Assembly: GCA_036898135.1 (NCBI GenBank)
Contig: CM072513.1
Span: 79,859,963 to 79,923,962 of the forward strand
Source of the DNA: Oncomelania hupensis
Lineage: Eukaryota > Mollusca > Gastropoda > Littorinimorpha > Pomatiopsidae
Reading direction: 5' to 3'
Length of the DNA stretch: 64,000 nt
Made by a program: the position numbers and the translations under genes. Within the stretch, counting starts at the first letter, position 1. The number at the start of each line of letters is the position of its first letter. This document shows, piece by piece, positions 1 to 10,407 of this stretch. The notes beneath the pieces were generated by a model. The model was not told where the DNA came from, searched no databases, and worked only from the letters and a program-made list of their open reading frames with translations.

Positions 1-11
1 TACTACTACTA

Positions 12-46
<35 letters not shown>

Positions 47-109
47 ACTGCTGCTACTACTTCATTGATTAAATAATACTAATTATAATATTACTTCATC
101 CCTTTATTA

Positions 110-185
<76 letters not shown>

Positions 186-221
186 GTAGTAGTAGTAGTA
201 GGATCATGGTCATCAATAACT

Positions 222-262
<41 letters not shown>
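1..262. repeat. Trinucleotide microsatellites (CTA/CTG, AAT, TTA)
   Basis: Three simple-repeat tracts lie close together: CTA passing into CTG at 1-60, a long AAT run passing into AGT at about 107-202, and a TTA run at about 224-262. The homopolymeric Asn or Ile reading frames here are artefacts of the repeats. Confidence 0.95.
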
Positions 263-264
<2 letters not shown>

Positions 265-827
265 GCCAATAAAGGGATGTAAGAATGATCTTTAATGGCT
301 GCAATGGAGTTAAGAGTATACAATTGCGGTTACTTCCCTTGCTCTGCGTCTAAGGGATTTTTTATTTTTTTTTTTAACTTTTCTCTTTCTCTACAACTGT
401 CGCTGTCTGTCTTTCTCGTTAATGTTCTTCCCTCTCTCTCTTTCACTCCCCCCCCACCCCATTCTCCCACCTCCCAATCCCTTTTCTCTTGTCTGTTCAC
501 CAACGCCGGTTAGTCTAGTAAAGCGTGCAGATAACAAAAGAAGGGAAAATTGCGGCAATATTCCTCTGTTTGATTTGCGGCTGCAACCTTTCCTGTGAAA
601 TGTGGATATACGAATACTACTCAAACACGGTACCGGTGCTATTTCACTATAATTCTAGTGCTAAGCTTTTTGGGGAATGCGGAAAATCCGTGATCGGGAA
701 TAATATTCTTTGGATAAGGCAAAAAATTCTTATTCATCGGAATTTGTTTTTTCGTCATGTTTTCAATTACGATCCCTAAAATAATCCCATTCTTATCATT
801 ATTATTTTTTTTTTTTAAATTTTACAA

Positions 828-828
<1 letters not shown>
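263..828. other. Gene-free unique stretch with pyrimidine-rich patches
   Basis: There is a T/C-rich patch at about 355-490 and a T-run at 806-816. Short open frames exist but have no recognisable domain or bias. I see no gene here. Confidence 0.5.

Positions 829-913
<85 letters not shown>
829..913. repeat. (ATT)n microsatellite
   Basis: An almost pure ATT run of about 85 bp directly precedes the 5'-truncated LINE copy. A poly-Ile frame through it is fused in frame to the LINE reading frame, so the apparent N-terminus of that frame is not real protein. Confidence 0.95.
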
Positions 914-937
914 TGTATGCCGAGAGAATAATAATAA

Positions 938-1998
938 TCTGGCATGCAGCTCTATGGGCAACAATGAAAGTGTGCAACATCAGCCCTAAAATTATTGAAG
1001 TCATCAAAAGCCTGTATGACAAGGCTACCAGTGCAGTCCTCCATAACAGCGTCATCGGGAACTGGTTCAGAACAACAATCGGTGTGCGTCAAGGATGCCT
1101 ACTCTCTCCAACACTCTTCAACATCTTCCTAGAGCGCATCATGTCAGATGCTCTTGCAGATCACGAAGGCACAGTCAGCATAGGGGGTAGAGCAATCTCC
1201 AATCTTCGTTTTGCGGATGACATTGATGGATTGGCTGGAGAGGAACAAGAACTTGAACAGCTGGTACAGAGGCTTGACACCACATCCAGAGCTTATGGAA
1301 TGGAAATAAGTGCAGAGAAGACCAAAATGATGACCAACAACACCAATGGCATCAACACGGACATCAAAGTCCAAGGCCAATCCCTCAACACAGTGCATAG
1401 CTTCAAATATTTGGGAGCCATTGTGTCAGACAATGGGTCTCGACAGAAAGTCCTCTCCAGGATCGCACAAACAACTGCTGCCCTGACAAGGTTGAAGCCC
1501 ATTTGGAAAGACAGGACCATCAGTCTACATTCCAAAGTAAGACTGCTGCGCTCCCTTGTCATCTCCATTTTCCTATATGCTTGCGAAGCATGGACCCTCA
1601 CAGCAGATCTACAACGAAGAATACAAAGCATGGAGATGAGGTGCTACAGAAGACTTCTGGGCATTTCCTATACCCAACACATCACCAACGACGAAGTCCG
1701 ACAGACCATCACACAAGCCATTGGACAACACGATGACCTGCTCACAGTGGTGAAGAAACGGAAACTCCGATGGTATGGCCACGTCACCAGATCATCAGGC
1801 CTTGCAAAGACCATTCTGCAAGGCACAGTGCAAGGAGCTAGAAGAAGAGGGAGACCGAAAAAGAGGTGGGAGGACAACATTCGAGAATGGACTGCTTTGA
1901 CATTGAGCGAAGCCATCAGGGCTGCTGAGGACAGAGAAAGATGGAGTATGCTGGTTAAACGATCATCTGTGGTGCCCCTACGTGACAGGATAGGATAG
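938..1998 (+). pseudogene. LINE reverse transcriptase, C-terminal part
   Basis: The open frame encodes the palm and thumb of a non-LTR reverse transcriptase. It shows the RQGCLLSP motif, followed by FADD at 1209-1220, which is the YxDD-type catalytic centre, then the FKYLGA motif and a long basic tail with LRWYGH and RRRGRPKKRWEDNI. The family protein copies element RNA at a nicked target in the nucleus. The N-terminal endonuclease and early RT motifs are missing, so this copy cannot be autonomous. The frame stays open for about 350 codons after the truncation point, which suggests a fairly young copy. The true family start codon lies in the lost part. Confidence 0.85.
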
Positions 1999-2007
1999 GA
2001 TAGGATT
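938..2007 (+). mobile_element. RTE-like LINE, copy 1 (3' half, 5'-truncated)
   Basis: This is the longest copy in the window of a non-LTR retrotransposon. It begins inside the reverse-transcriptase domain, so the endonuclease and the first RT motifs are absent, and it ends in a short GGATA tandem tail (about 1988-2007). Shorter relatives occur at 4964-5622, 21640-21872, 24179-24648, 26781-27339 plus 29389-29728, 44578-45055, 46668-46768, 51061-51275 and 55023-55334. Several end in the same GGATA tail, and three show target-site duplications. Absence of RNase H and a microsatellite tail fit RTE-like LINEs; the exact clade is inferred and could be a neighbouring one. Confidence 0.85.
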
Positions 2008-2008
2008 A

Positions 2009-2010
2009 TT

Positions 2011-2060
<50 letters not shown>
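2009..2060. repeat. (TTG)n microsatellite
   Basis: A TTG run directly follows the GGATA tail of LINE copy 1. Confidence 0.9.
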
Positions 2061-2159
2061 GGTTGTGGTTCTTGATGCTATTGTTGATGATTTTCCTAAA
2101 GTCTATCAAGATTTCCACCCTTCACCAGGGTGTTCTGTGGTTTTGACAATTAGTATCTA

Positions 2160-2430
2160 GAAGCCATCAGGAACCTGGAGAAGTCACTTGCGGGCTCTCA
2201 GGAACCCCTCCTTACCATCGTGAAGAGGAGAAAGCTGGCATGGTTTGGTCACGCCTCACGACACCGTCCGGGCGAGAAAAATGATGCAAGGAGCAGTGGA
2301 AGGAGGAAGACGCAGAGGAAGGCAAACGAAAGAACTGGACAGATGACGTCAAAACAAGGACGGCGCTCGACGTTTGACGTCACCTGACAAACAGTAACAA
2401 GACAGACTGAAGTGGCGACAACTCTCCGCG
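2160..2430 (+). pseudogene. Degenerate fragment of a second LINE lineage
   Basis: Broken frames read QEPLLTIVKRRKLAWFGH, then a Gly/Arg-rich stretch, then WTDDVKTRT. This is the same C-terminal module as in the GGATA-tailed LINE but clearly diverged: KLAWFGH instead of KLRWYGH, and WTDDVK instead of WEDNIR. The stretch carries frameshifts and no long open frame. I read it as an old remnant of a related non-LTR family. Confidence 0.65.
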
Positions 2431-3601
2431 ACAGTATCCCTCGCGTCTCTCCCAACGGTCTGACAGGCTGAAGAATTAGATAAATAGATTAGCCATCCTG
2501 GGTAGACGGCTGTTTCTACTCTGGAGGCGTCTGCAGTGGTCGCGGGGGTCAATAAGAAAGATTTTAAAAATAATAATAAAAATATCAGCATCGCTTTTAG
2601 TTCATCTAAGTAAACCATAAACTAACTCAACATTGGAAAGTCTTATAATTTAATACAAGAACATTGGCCAAATTGACTAGGTATTTAAAACTGGTGTCAC
2701 TTGTGCATCAATTCTCCTTATACCCCTCACCTACTTACTCGCCACACACACGCTTTTTTCCACGGTTTCGGAATGACGGTACTTTGTTATTTGTCGGCTG
2801 AACGTAAATAATATTCAGCTGTGCAAAAAATCTCATCTTTCCTCTTTCAAATCGTGATACAATTAAAAACAAAATCTTGTGCAGTAACAGCATGCAGTCA
2901 ATGTAATCGCAAGCTACAATTTCTAATGACGTCAAACTACCATTTAATGGAGATAAAACAGTCCTAAAATTCAAATTGTGTATGTACAGTCCCATAGTTC
3001 ATACAAGAAAACTGTAAATTGTTACTTGAAATTATAAATCTGCACTTGTAGCAGGGAAAAAGAAAACCCATTCCAAGAGCTTTTGATCGAGGGTTTTGTT
3101 CTTTAAAAAGAAATAATGTTTTTTTTATTAGGAAGATTATATTTAAGAATAATAAAGGTCCTGACTGCGCACGCCCCAAAACTATTTTGGGTGATCGTTT
3201 GAAAAGAAATCCTTGAATGATACCTCCATTTTTCAAAACGTTAACAATGCTGTAAACATGGTTTGTGGGGCAGAAGTGACAATTTTACAATGTTGACTTT
3301 TCAAAGACCGTTTTTCTTCATGACTCTTCGCCGTAGTGAAAGCGACTCCCCAAGCGGCAAATTACTGATTCTGTCAACGAGACGATTACGCACCCAAACT
3401 TCACTGGCTTCCCGTAGAGAAGAGACGTGTGGACAAGAACCTCCACTGGCTCCCTGTAGCGAAAAGACTTGTGGGCAAGAAGCGATGTTAAAACCATGAA
3501 ATTACTTTCTTTCCACCCCGCTGAGGATCTCGGCTGTTTGTTTACCAAATCATCTTTCTTCGCCCACTCCAACAAACGTCGTACACAGGTTCGCCCTCTT
3601 G
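2431..3601. other. Gene-free stretch
   Basis: This is AT-rich unique sequence with only short unsupported open frames. No repeat or gene signature was recognised. Confidence 0.45.

Positions 3602-3680
<79 letters not shown>
3602..3680. repeat. (ATC)n microsatellite
   Basis: About 78 bp of ATC. A less regular ATC/GCA patch follows at about 3745-3810. The Ile, His and Ser-rich frames across it are artefacts. Confidence 0.95.
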
Positions 3681-4179
3681 TGTTGATTTGGGAAAAAAAG
3701 TGCATATATACCGCATCCATTATTATCTTCCTCCTCCTGCTCTTCATCATCATCATCATCAGCGGCAGCAGCAGCAACAGCGTCGTCGTTGTCGTCGCCG
3801 CTGCCATAATCACTTTCTCATTGTCGTTGCATGTCAGTCATCGACTTCGAAGATGCCATATGATCGCCACTCATGTCTTTGGTTGGTCCCAACCAATCGT
3901 AATCACCATTCTCTGGCAGCAGCAATAACAACAATAAAAAAAAAGAAAAAAGGAAGAGATACTGTGATATTATTATGTAAATATTTAGCGAGATACCGCA
4001 GATAGCACGAGTTACGCATTAGTTATCACAATATTCAATATCCTGTTCTGTTATGATTTGTATTTCATTTGGCTTTTAACTTCTGAAGAAGCTTTTTAGC
4101 GGAAATTCATGTCTAGAAAACGTGTTTTTTTTTTTTTTTTAAATCTGGGGTGTCTGATCTCCTTTGACCTACTTCAGCC
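3681..4179. other. Gene-free stretch
   Basis: It holds cryptic GCA/GTC repeats, an A-rich patch near 3937-3952 and a T-run at 4123-4140. No gene is supported. Confidence 0.45.
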
Positions 4180-4189
4180 TCTGTCTCGT

Positions 4190-4350
4190 CTTCTTATAGT
4201 TATTCTGGTCGGAGAAGCGTCTTCGCAAATTGGTGTACGTCTAAGTACAAGTGACAACGTTTTACAAGGTATGTCACCTCTATATGACACCGTATTTTAC
4301 TCCAAAGGGCAGTGACCGAATAAACGATAAATGAATCTTAAACTCTTAAC
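4190..4350. repeat. Dispersed repeat G, copy 1
   Basis: The stretch from GGAGAAGCGTCTTCGCAAAT to the AATCTTAAACTCTTAACT end recurs, diverged, at about 5682-5820. The two copies share GTCTAAGTACAAGTGACAAC, GTCACCTCTATA and AGGGCAGTGACCGA. They flank the family A and LINE insertions between them. The class is unknown. Confidence 0.7.
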
Positions 4351-4352
4351 TA

Positions 4353-4918
4353 CATTACATTACATTACATGATTATTGCTTTAGGTCCAGCGGACTCTTC
4401 CGAGCCAAATCAGGACCGGACAACCCCTGATTCGCATAAAAACAACTCTAGTGGTAAAATTGAAGGCTCTCCACCAGCCAGTCACTTTACAATAAAGACA
4501 TCATACGCAGGGGACGCTGAGGATATACTCTAATTTATCGTTTACAAAAATAAAATAGAATACAAACATCATTATAAAATATCAACAAAACACATACATA
4601 TAAAATGCCTACATTGCTAAATAATAACATCATAGGAAGCCCTAGTGACCACCAGGCAGAAAGCGTCCAATATTCCCAAGCTGATCCAACAGCCCTCACA
4701 CACAAATGAGAAGTCTTGTCCCGGAAGAGTTTTCAAGAAAAAAGGTAGGTGACTGGTCTAGAGAAGAAGAAGAAGATAGTATAGCAGATTGATAGAACAG
4801 AGCAGGAATGAGAAAGAACAAATGAGAAAGACAGAGACAGTGGGAATTTAAATCACTAAATTTCCAGAAAGTGGGGATACTAGTTATACTGAAACCCCCG
4901 GCATCGCCACGGGAAAAG
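4353..4918 (-). mobile_element. Family A retroposon, copy 1
   Basis: This ~560-bp element has an ACATT tandem at its plus-strand left edge, which is a TAATG-type 3' tail when read on the minus strand. It contains CTTTAGGTCCAGCGGACT, CACCAGCCAGTCACTTTACA and TATAAAATGCCTACATTGCT. Other copies are at 8199-8775, 33693-34272 and 47891-48298. No convincing ORF is conserved between copies. Confidence 0.8.
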
Positions 4919-4963
4919 TTGGGATCTATCGGGTAACATTTAAACAGCAGTTGTTCTCCTTTT

Positions 4964-5622
4964 AACACGGACATCAAAGTCCAAGGCCAATCCCTCAACA
5001 CAGTGCATAGTTTCAAATATTTAGGAGCCATTGTAGCAGACAATGGGTTCCGACAGGAGGTCATCTCCAGGATCGCACAAACAACTGCTGCCCTGGCGAG
5101 GTTGAAGCCAATTTGGAAAGACAGGACCATCAGTCTACATTCCAAGGTAAGGCTGCTGCGCTCCCTTGTCATCTTCATCTTCCTATACGCTTGCGAAACG
5201 TGGACCCTCACAGCAGATCTCCAACGAAGAATACAAAGCATGGAGATGATGTGCTACAGAAGACTTCTGAGCATTTCCTATACCCAGCACATCACCAACG
5301 ACGAAGTCCGACAGGACAGACCATCACACAAGCCATTGGACAACACGATGACCTGCTCACAGTGGTGAAAAAACGGAAACTCCGATGGTATGGCCACGTC
5401 AGCAGATCATCAGGTCTTGCAAAGACCATCCTGCAAGGCACAGTGCAAGGAGGTAGAAGAAGAGGGAGACCGAAAGAGGTGGGAGGACAACATTCGAGAA
5501 TGGACTGGTTTGACACTGAGCGAAACAATCAGGGTAGCTGAGGACAGGGAAAGATGGAGTACGCTGGTTAAACGATCATCTGTGGTGCCCCTACGACCTC
5601 CGAGTTATGGGATAGGATAGGA
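4964..5622 (+). mobile_element. RTE-like LINE, copy 2 (5'-truncated)
   Basis: Colinear with the end of LINE copy 1, from the segment encoding NTDIKVQGQSLNTVHSFKYL to the GGATA tail. It is interrupted by small indels, for example an extra GACAG near 5312 and a lost A in the KKRWED region near 5475, so the frame is broken. The flanks carry an imperfect duplication, TGTTCTCCTTTT at 4952-4963 and TGTTCTCTTTT at 5623-5633, which I take as the target-site duplication. Confidence 0.85.
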
Positions 5623-5681
5623 TGTTCTCTTTTCATACTTCATTTAACTACCAAACTGAGAGTAAAACTGCCTTTTATAAA

Positions 5682-5820
5682 TTGGAGCGTCTTAGCAAAT
5701 TTGTGTAGATCTAAGTACAAGTGACAACTTTTTCCAAGGGACGTCACCTCTATAAAACTTTTTTTTTTCATTTAAAGGGCAGTGACCGATTAAGAAAGGA
5801 ATCTTAAAGTCTTAACTGCA
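5682..5820. repeat. Dispersed repeat G, copy 2
   Basis: Diverged direct copy of the 4190-4350 repeat, sharing AGCGTCTTAGCAAAT, AAGTACAAGTGACAAC and the AGGGCAGTGACCGA block. Confidence 0.65.
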
Positions 5821-6374
5821 AAACATAGAGTAAAACTGCCTTTTATATATAAAAAAAATGTTATTTATTATTTTGCTTTCTTTCTAAATTACCTTGTTTT
5901 CCGTTCAAAGGCCCAAACACAAACCGTCAGCTTTGAAGTGACAGGCATACACGCCCCACTGTAAGATCACAAGAGAAAAGTGACAGCAGGCGTGACCATT
6001 AATTTGTAAACCACCCAACAGCGTTTGGTTCCGTCAAGGGGTGAACAAATCGTTTAAATATAAGTTATAGTGTTCACTAAACGCTTCTAGTGTTTTGTCA
6101 TAACAATAACCACGCTTGCCTTGCCTTCCAATGACAAAACAAGGTAACCCCAAGAATACAAAAAAATAAAATAAAAAATGCTTAGGAAATACTAAATATA
6201 TTGTTTGTCATAACAATGACCATGCTTGCCTTGCTTTGCAATGAGAAAACAAGGATAATTCAGTTTTAGTTAAAGACGATCTTTTCTCTTCTTTTTAATG
6301 TGTACAAACCATCCATGAGACTACTATAATTCCCAAGCAAAGTGAATTTTGACTGTCAGCTGTACTTATGTTTA
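5821..6374. repeat. Gene-free stretch with a direct repeat pair
   Basis: A ~50-bp unit is repeated at about 6095-6145 and 6205-6255. Both contain TTTGTCATAACAATRACCAY followed by GCTTGCCTTGC and AAAACAAGG. Nothing else is recognised. Confidence 0.6.
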
Positions 6375-6917
6375 TGTTACACTCCGTTCGATGTTAGTGT
6401 TTTTTATCAGTAGTAGATTCATCCCCAATGCGTGAATTCTCCTGATAAGGTGTAACTCAGATTCGTTTATCCACGCAACCCGTTCAATCAGCATACAAGT
6501 CACAGAGTCGACGTATGAAGTTTTCCACTTTTATTCAGCACACATCAACAACTGCATACAATCGCTCAATCGCTTTTCCACTCTCAACTTTTACTTTCCA
6601 ACTCACTATCAACAGCACACACCTTTTTAAACAGTGCGGCCCTTATATAGTCTCTTCATACTCCCGAACAATTTAGAACACGGTAGAATGACGCACTACC
6701 ACCAATCAAACTAAAGATCGTCATCACTGACTTACGTCATACATCTTTCTAAACATTCCAGGAACGTTCTCAAACTTCGACATTTATCAGGAAGTTTCTA
6801 TCGACAGTAAACACGCAAATCTAGAGAATTCTCCAATAATATCGATTAACGAAAATTATCAACGTTATACAAAGCTTCTTCCAACAACAATGCAAACTCA
6901 AATCAAAGGTAAATACA
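6375..6917 (-). mobile_element. Solo LTR, family L
   Basis: Read on the minus strand, the 543-bp segment starts TGTATTTACC and ends GTGTAACA, the TG...CA form of an LTR. It carries a TATA-like ACTATATAAG (complement at about 6646-6655) and an AATAAA polyadenylation signal (complement near 6530). Related pieces occur at 10024-10300, 25194-25302 and 38276-38625. No clean target duplication is visible, so the exact edges are uncertain. Confidence 0.6.
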
Positions 6918-6923
6918 CTCTAT

Positions 6924-7450
6924 CAGGGATGTTGCTAGGAAATTTTTTCTTCGGCGATTTGGCCGAAACAGCCGTGAAACTTTCGGCTTTTTACTGAAAG
7001 TTTCGGCTTTCTGTTCCAAAGCAGTCTCACGTGTTTTTTTTTTTTTTTTTTTTTTTTTTACTACATTCACTACGTTAACGTGCACCCTCCACCTCCATAT
7101 ATTAAAGGTGTTCTGTGGATGCATATCTTTGTAATAAAACATGATTTTAAGAGTAGAATAAGAACATTGAAAAGAAATGTTATTTTCTTAAATTTTAGAC
7201 ACACAAAAACAATAAAAACTTTAGACTGTCCCTTGACAGATCACAATACTGTCAGACTTTCTGGGTTTAACCTTCGACTCCTCACCTAAACTGCAAGCGT
7301 ACAGCAAAGGAATCTCGCAAAAATGGACAAAACCGAGGCGATTCACCCGTGAAAACTTCGGCTCGGCGAGCCGACATGACGGACAGTTTATCGGCTTTTT
7401 TATAAAAATTTCGGCTAAAAGCCGAAGATCCGACCCAAACGACATCCCTG
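6924..7450. mobile_element. hAT-like MITE with internal inverted repeats
   Basis: The ends are inverted: CAGGGATGTTGCT on the left and the complement of CAGGGATGTCGTT on the right. Both edges are bordered by CTCTAT (6918-6923 and 7451-7456), close to the 8-bp duplication expected of hAT elements. Inside, TTCGGC-containing blocks are inverted between the two halves, and a T-run lies at about 7036-7059. There is no transposase, so it is non-autonomous. The superfamily call rests on the CAGGG end and is inference. Confidence 0.6.
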
Positions 7451-7560
7451 CTCTATTATTGCATGCTTTGCAAAATAAAACGAACAGATCTATCGCGCGC
7501 GCTCCACACATATCGTGCACATTTCACACGCACCATCATGCGCGTTTCAACGTAACAGTT

Positions 7561-7900
7561 TATTTATTTATTAAATCGTTTTTGTATAGCGCTGTTCCAG
7601 CTCAAGAGTTTACTCAAGGCGCTGGCCGATGCGGGATCTAACTCAAGCCACCCGAGGCGCCCACTTGGTGCTGTTAGGACATGGTCTGACGTCCAGACAA
7701 CAGAGCACACTCCTGGTTCGTTTAATTCCGGGAATCGGAGAGAGAGGAGCTCATAGCGCATGCTGGGTGTATCGGTGTTTCTGGCACTCAACCCGTCTAG
7801 GACATGAACGTCAGGATCTTTAAAGTCCTTGCGGTGGAATGCATGCGTACACAGACTAGACCTCGGTTTATACTCTCATCGTAAGGATTAGAAGACCTCA
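7561..7900 (-). mobile_element. Family B SINE, copy 1
   Basis: On the plus strand it reads tail first: TTTATTTATTAAATCG, then GCTCAAGAGTTTACTCAAGG, GGATCTAACTCAAGCC, GTCTAGGACATGAACGTCAG and CTAGACCTCGGTTTATACTC. The same blocks in the same order recur at 24693, 47948 and 51387, and in the opposite orientation at 35157. The AGCGCT-type tail plus microsatellite matches the LINE tail near 47650. Confidence 0.8.
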
Positions 7901-8198
7901 TAACTATTTCGCCCTCAACCTCCCCCCTCCCCCCACTCACAAACCTTCATTCCCGCGCGCCCACTCATAAAGTATTGATATTTTTAGTTCCCGAGCTATT
8001 TACAGCTCTCGGGAACTATTGTTTTGGGCTTTGTTCGTCGGTCTGGCGTCCATCCGTCCGGCTGTCACTCTGAGACTAATAGACGGATTTCGTTTTGCGT
8101 AAAAAAAAAAACAAACAAACATGAACTTACTTTTGTTGTTTTGGCAGCAGATTACAGCACGACTCTTCATATATCATCATCATCATAAATAATCAGTT
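7901..8198. repeat. Short hairpin and C-rich patch
   Basis: A near-perfect palindrome, AGTTCCCGAGCT followed by AGCTCTCGGGAACT, spans about 7986-8018. It could be the end of an unidentified MITE. A C-rich patch precedes it at 7920-7936. No gene is seen. Confidence 0.6.
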
Positions 8199-8775
8199 AG
8201 TCATTGTTTATAGGGTCCAGCGGACTGCAAAGAACCGAATCAGGACCACAACTTGGTTGAAAGAGGGCTCACTCCTGATCCGTATAAAAGATCTGCTGAA
8301 ACAACCCTAATGGTAGGTCAAACACTGAAGGCACTCCACCAGCCGGTCACTTTACAATAAAGGCATCCCATGCAGGGGACGCTAAGGCGATGCTCTAATT
8401 CATCGAACCCCCGTTTACAAAAAACAAAATAGTATATAAACATCATTATAATATATTAACAAAACACATACATATAAAATGCCTACATTGCTAAATAATA
8501 AAACCATAGAAAGCCCTAGTGACCATTTGTCAGAAAGGTGTTCATTATCCCCAAGCTTACCCAAAAGACCCCATACACAAATGAGGAGTTCTGGGAGAGT
8601 TTTCAAGAAAAAATGTAGGTGACTGGTCTAGCGAAAAAAATAGTAGATCGATAGAACAGATTTGGAAAGAAAAACAGCAAATGAGAATGACAGAAACAGA
8701 AATAATTTAAATCAATAACATTTCGAAAAAGTGGGGATACTATTTATACAGATATTTCCGGCACCCCAAGGGGAG
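8199..8775 (-). mobile_element. Family A retroposon, copy 2
   Basis: Colinear with the copies at 4353 and 33693 but lacking the ACATT tail. It carries extra sequence (AACTTGGTTGAAAGAGGGCT near 8249), so either this copy has an insertion or the others have a deletion. It is more diverged than copy 3. Confidence 0.75.
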
Positions 8776-9960
8776 AGGGGGAGGTATGGAGATGGGGGGT
8801 ATGGGGGCACACATAGTTGTTTGTGAACTCTTTGAATACCAAATTCCTTTAAAAGACACTTTGTTAAATTAAAAAAATGAAGTCGAAATGTGTAAAAATG
8901 CTACATTGTATGCACTGTTTGTTTAGGAGTGAGAATGCAAGCACTTTGAAGCATGATTTATTAAGAAAGAATAGGTAACAATTTCACCTAAAAGGCCCCA
9001 AATAGAAGGCTGTGTTTACCTTTGGTGAAAACAAGTTTACCCTAAAAGTCGCATTGTTATTCCAATAAACAATGATAAAGTGGGTTTTCCTTGCTCAAAC
9101 CAATCGATACATTTGGAATTTTTCATTTTGGTTCTGACAGGGAGTGATTTCCCCTGTTTTAACGATACATCGATACCAAAGCCGTGTGACCTTTGACCCT
9201 ATTTGTGAATGAACCACGCGGCTTAAAGAATGCGTCTTTGCTGTCTGGGGTAAGGTAGGCTCGGTTTTATAAATTTAAATCGAAAAACCTTATGAGCAAA
9301 TTGTTTTTACAGGTTATGTCTTATTAATAGCTTCTATTTTTAGATCCAGAATGTTGGCAACTATTAATAGACACAAACATCTATGGGATTTATTCATTTA
9401 AAAAAACAAACTATACTTTTGAAAGAGTTATTTTATGTTGTTGTAAGCTTCTTTTTTTTTTTTTTTAGTGGGGTAACACTCACTTTAAATGTTAATAGGA
9501 TCTGTCGATGGGCGTGGTCAAAGATGGTTACCTTAAGCACTCTTTTTTAAAAAAAGAAGTAAATTGTAGTCTATGCGCTGTTTGTTGGCTATGAGAATGC
9601 CAGCACGTTTAACACTTTGTTAAAAAAGGAATAGAAATCAGAAACAAAATACACAAAAAACACCAAGAAAAATATAAAATCAAAGACTTTCGGGCTACGC
9701 CCTTCTTTTTAAAAAAGGAATAGGTAATAATCTCACTCAAGCACTCTTTTTACGCAAAATTGTATGCGCTGATTTTGTTTAACGTCACAGAGTACAAATC
9801 CGTTTTAAAGACTGTTTGTTAAGAAAGAACAAGTTAATATCTTACCAAAGCACTCTTTTATAAACATTTTTGTTAGCGTTGATTGTTAACTTTACGTATT
9901 ACAAATTTGTTTTAAAAGACGTTTTGTTAAAAGAAAAGAACAAGTTAAAAAATCAGCTTA
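8776..9960. repeat. Degenerate ~110-bp tandem repeat array
   Basis: Blocks of the form AAGCACTCTTTT ... GCGCTG..TTGTT ... TTTTAAAGAC.TTTGTTAAGAAAGAA..AGGT recur at roughly 8880-8985, 9530-9640, 9735-9845 and 9850-9950. The array is interrupted by AT-rich unique sequence. No coding signal is present. Confidence 0.55.
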
Positions 9961-10023
9961 CGAAAATACTCGAGATGCGCACGATAGATCCTATCATTTT
10001 ATTTTGCAAAGCATGCAGTAATA

Positions 10024-10300
10024 GCGTATATTTACCTTTGATTTGATTTTGCGTTGTGCCTAGGAGAAGCTTTGTATAACGTTTTGAATTGTCCGGATTA
10101 CTTGTTTATTATCGACTGAAACTTCCAGATAGTTCTGGTAATATCTAAGCGATTCGTCTAACCTAAAGAAGGTTTCATGACGTAAGACAGTATGTAGTTC
10201 CGGGGACAGTTTAGTTTTGATTAGGTGTTATTACGTCATGCTGGAGTGTTCGAATTTTTTTTAATTGCAGCGAGGCTATATAAGTATGTAAGTAGTGGTG
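10024..10300 (+). mobile_element. Truncated LTR, family L (U3 part)
   Basis: TATATTTACCTTTGATTTGA followed by GAAGCTTTGTATAACGTT matches the minus strand of the 6375-6917 solo LTR. It continues to a TATA-like GGCTATATAAG near 10272 and then stops matching. Only the upstream part of the LTR remains. Confidence 0.6.
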
Positions 10301-10407
10301 TATTTATATACGACGATTATAATTAAACTTAAAAAAAAAGAATTCTACATTTAACTTATCTTTTAATGTAATGGTCTAAAAACACAATAAAAAGCAATCA
10401 ATGGAAG

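Noticed and set aside
757..937. N-terminal extension of the LINE ORF through poly-Ile
   Set aside because: The residues come from the ATT microsatellite and flanking T-rich DNA. The LINE homology begins near 938.
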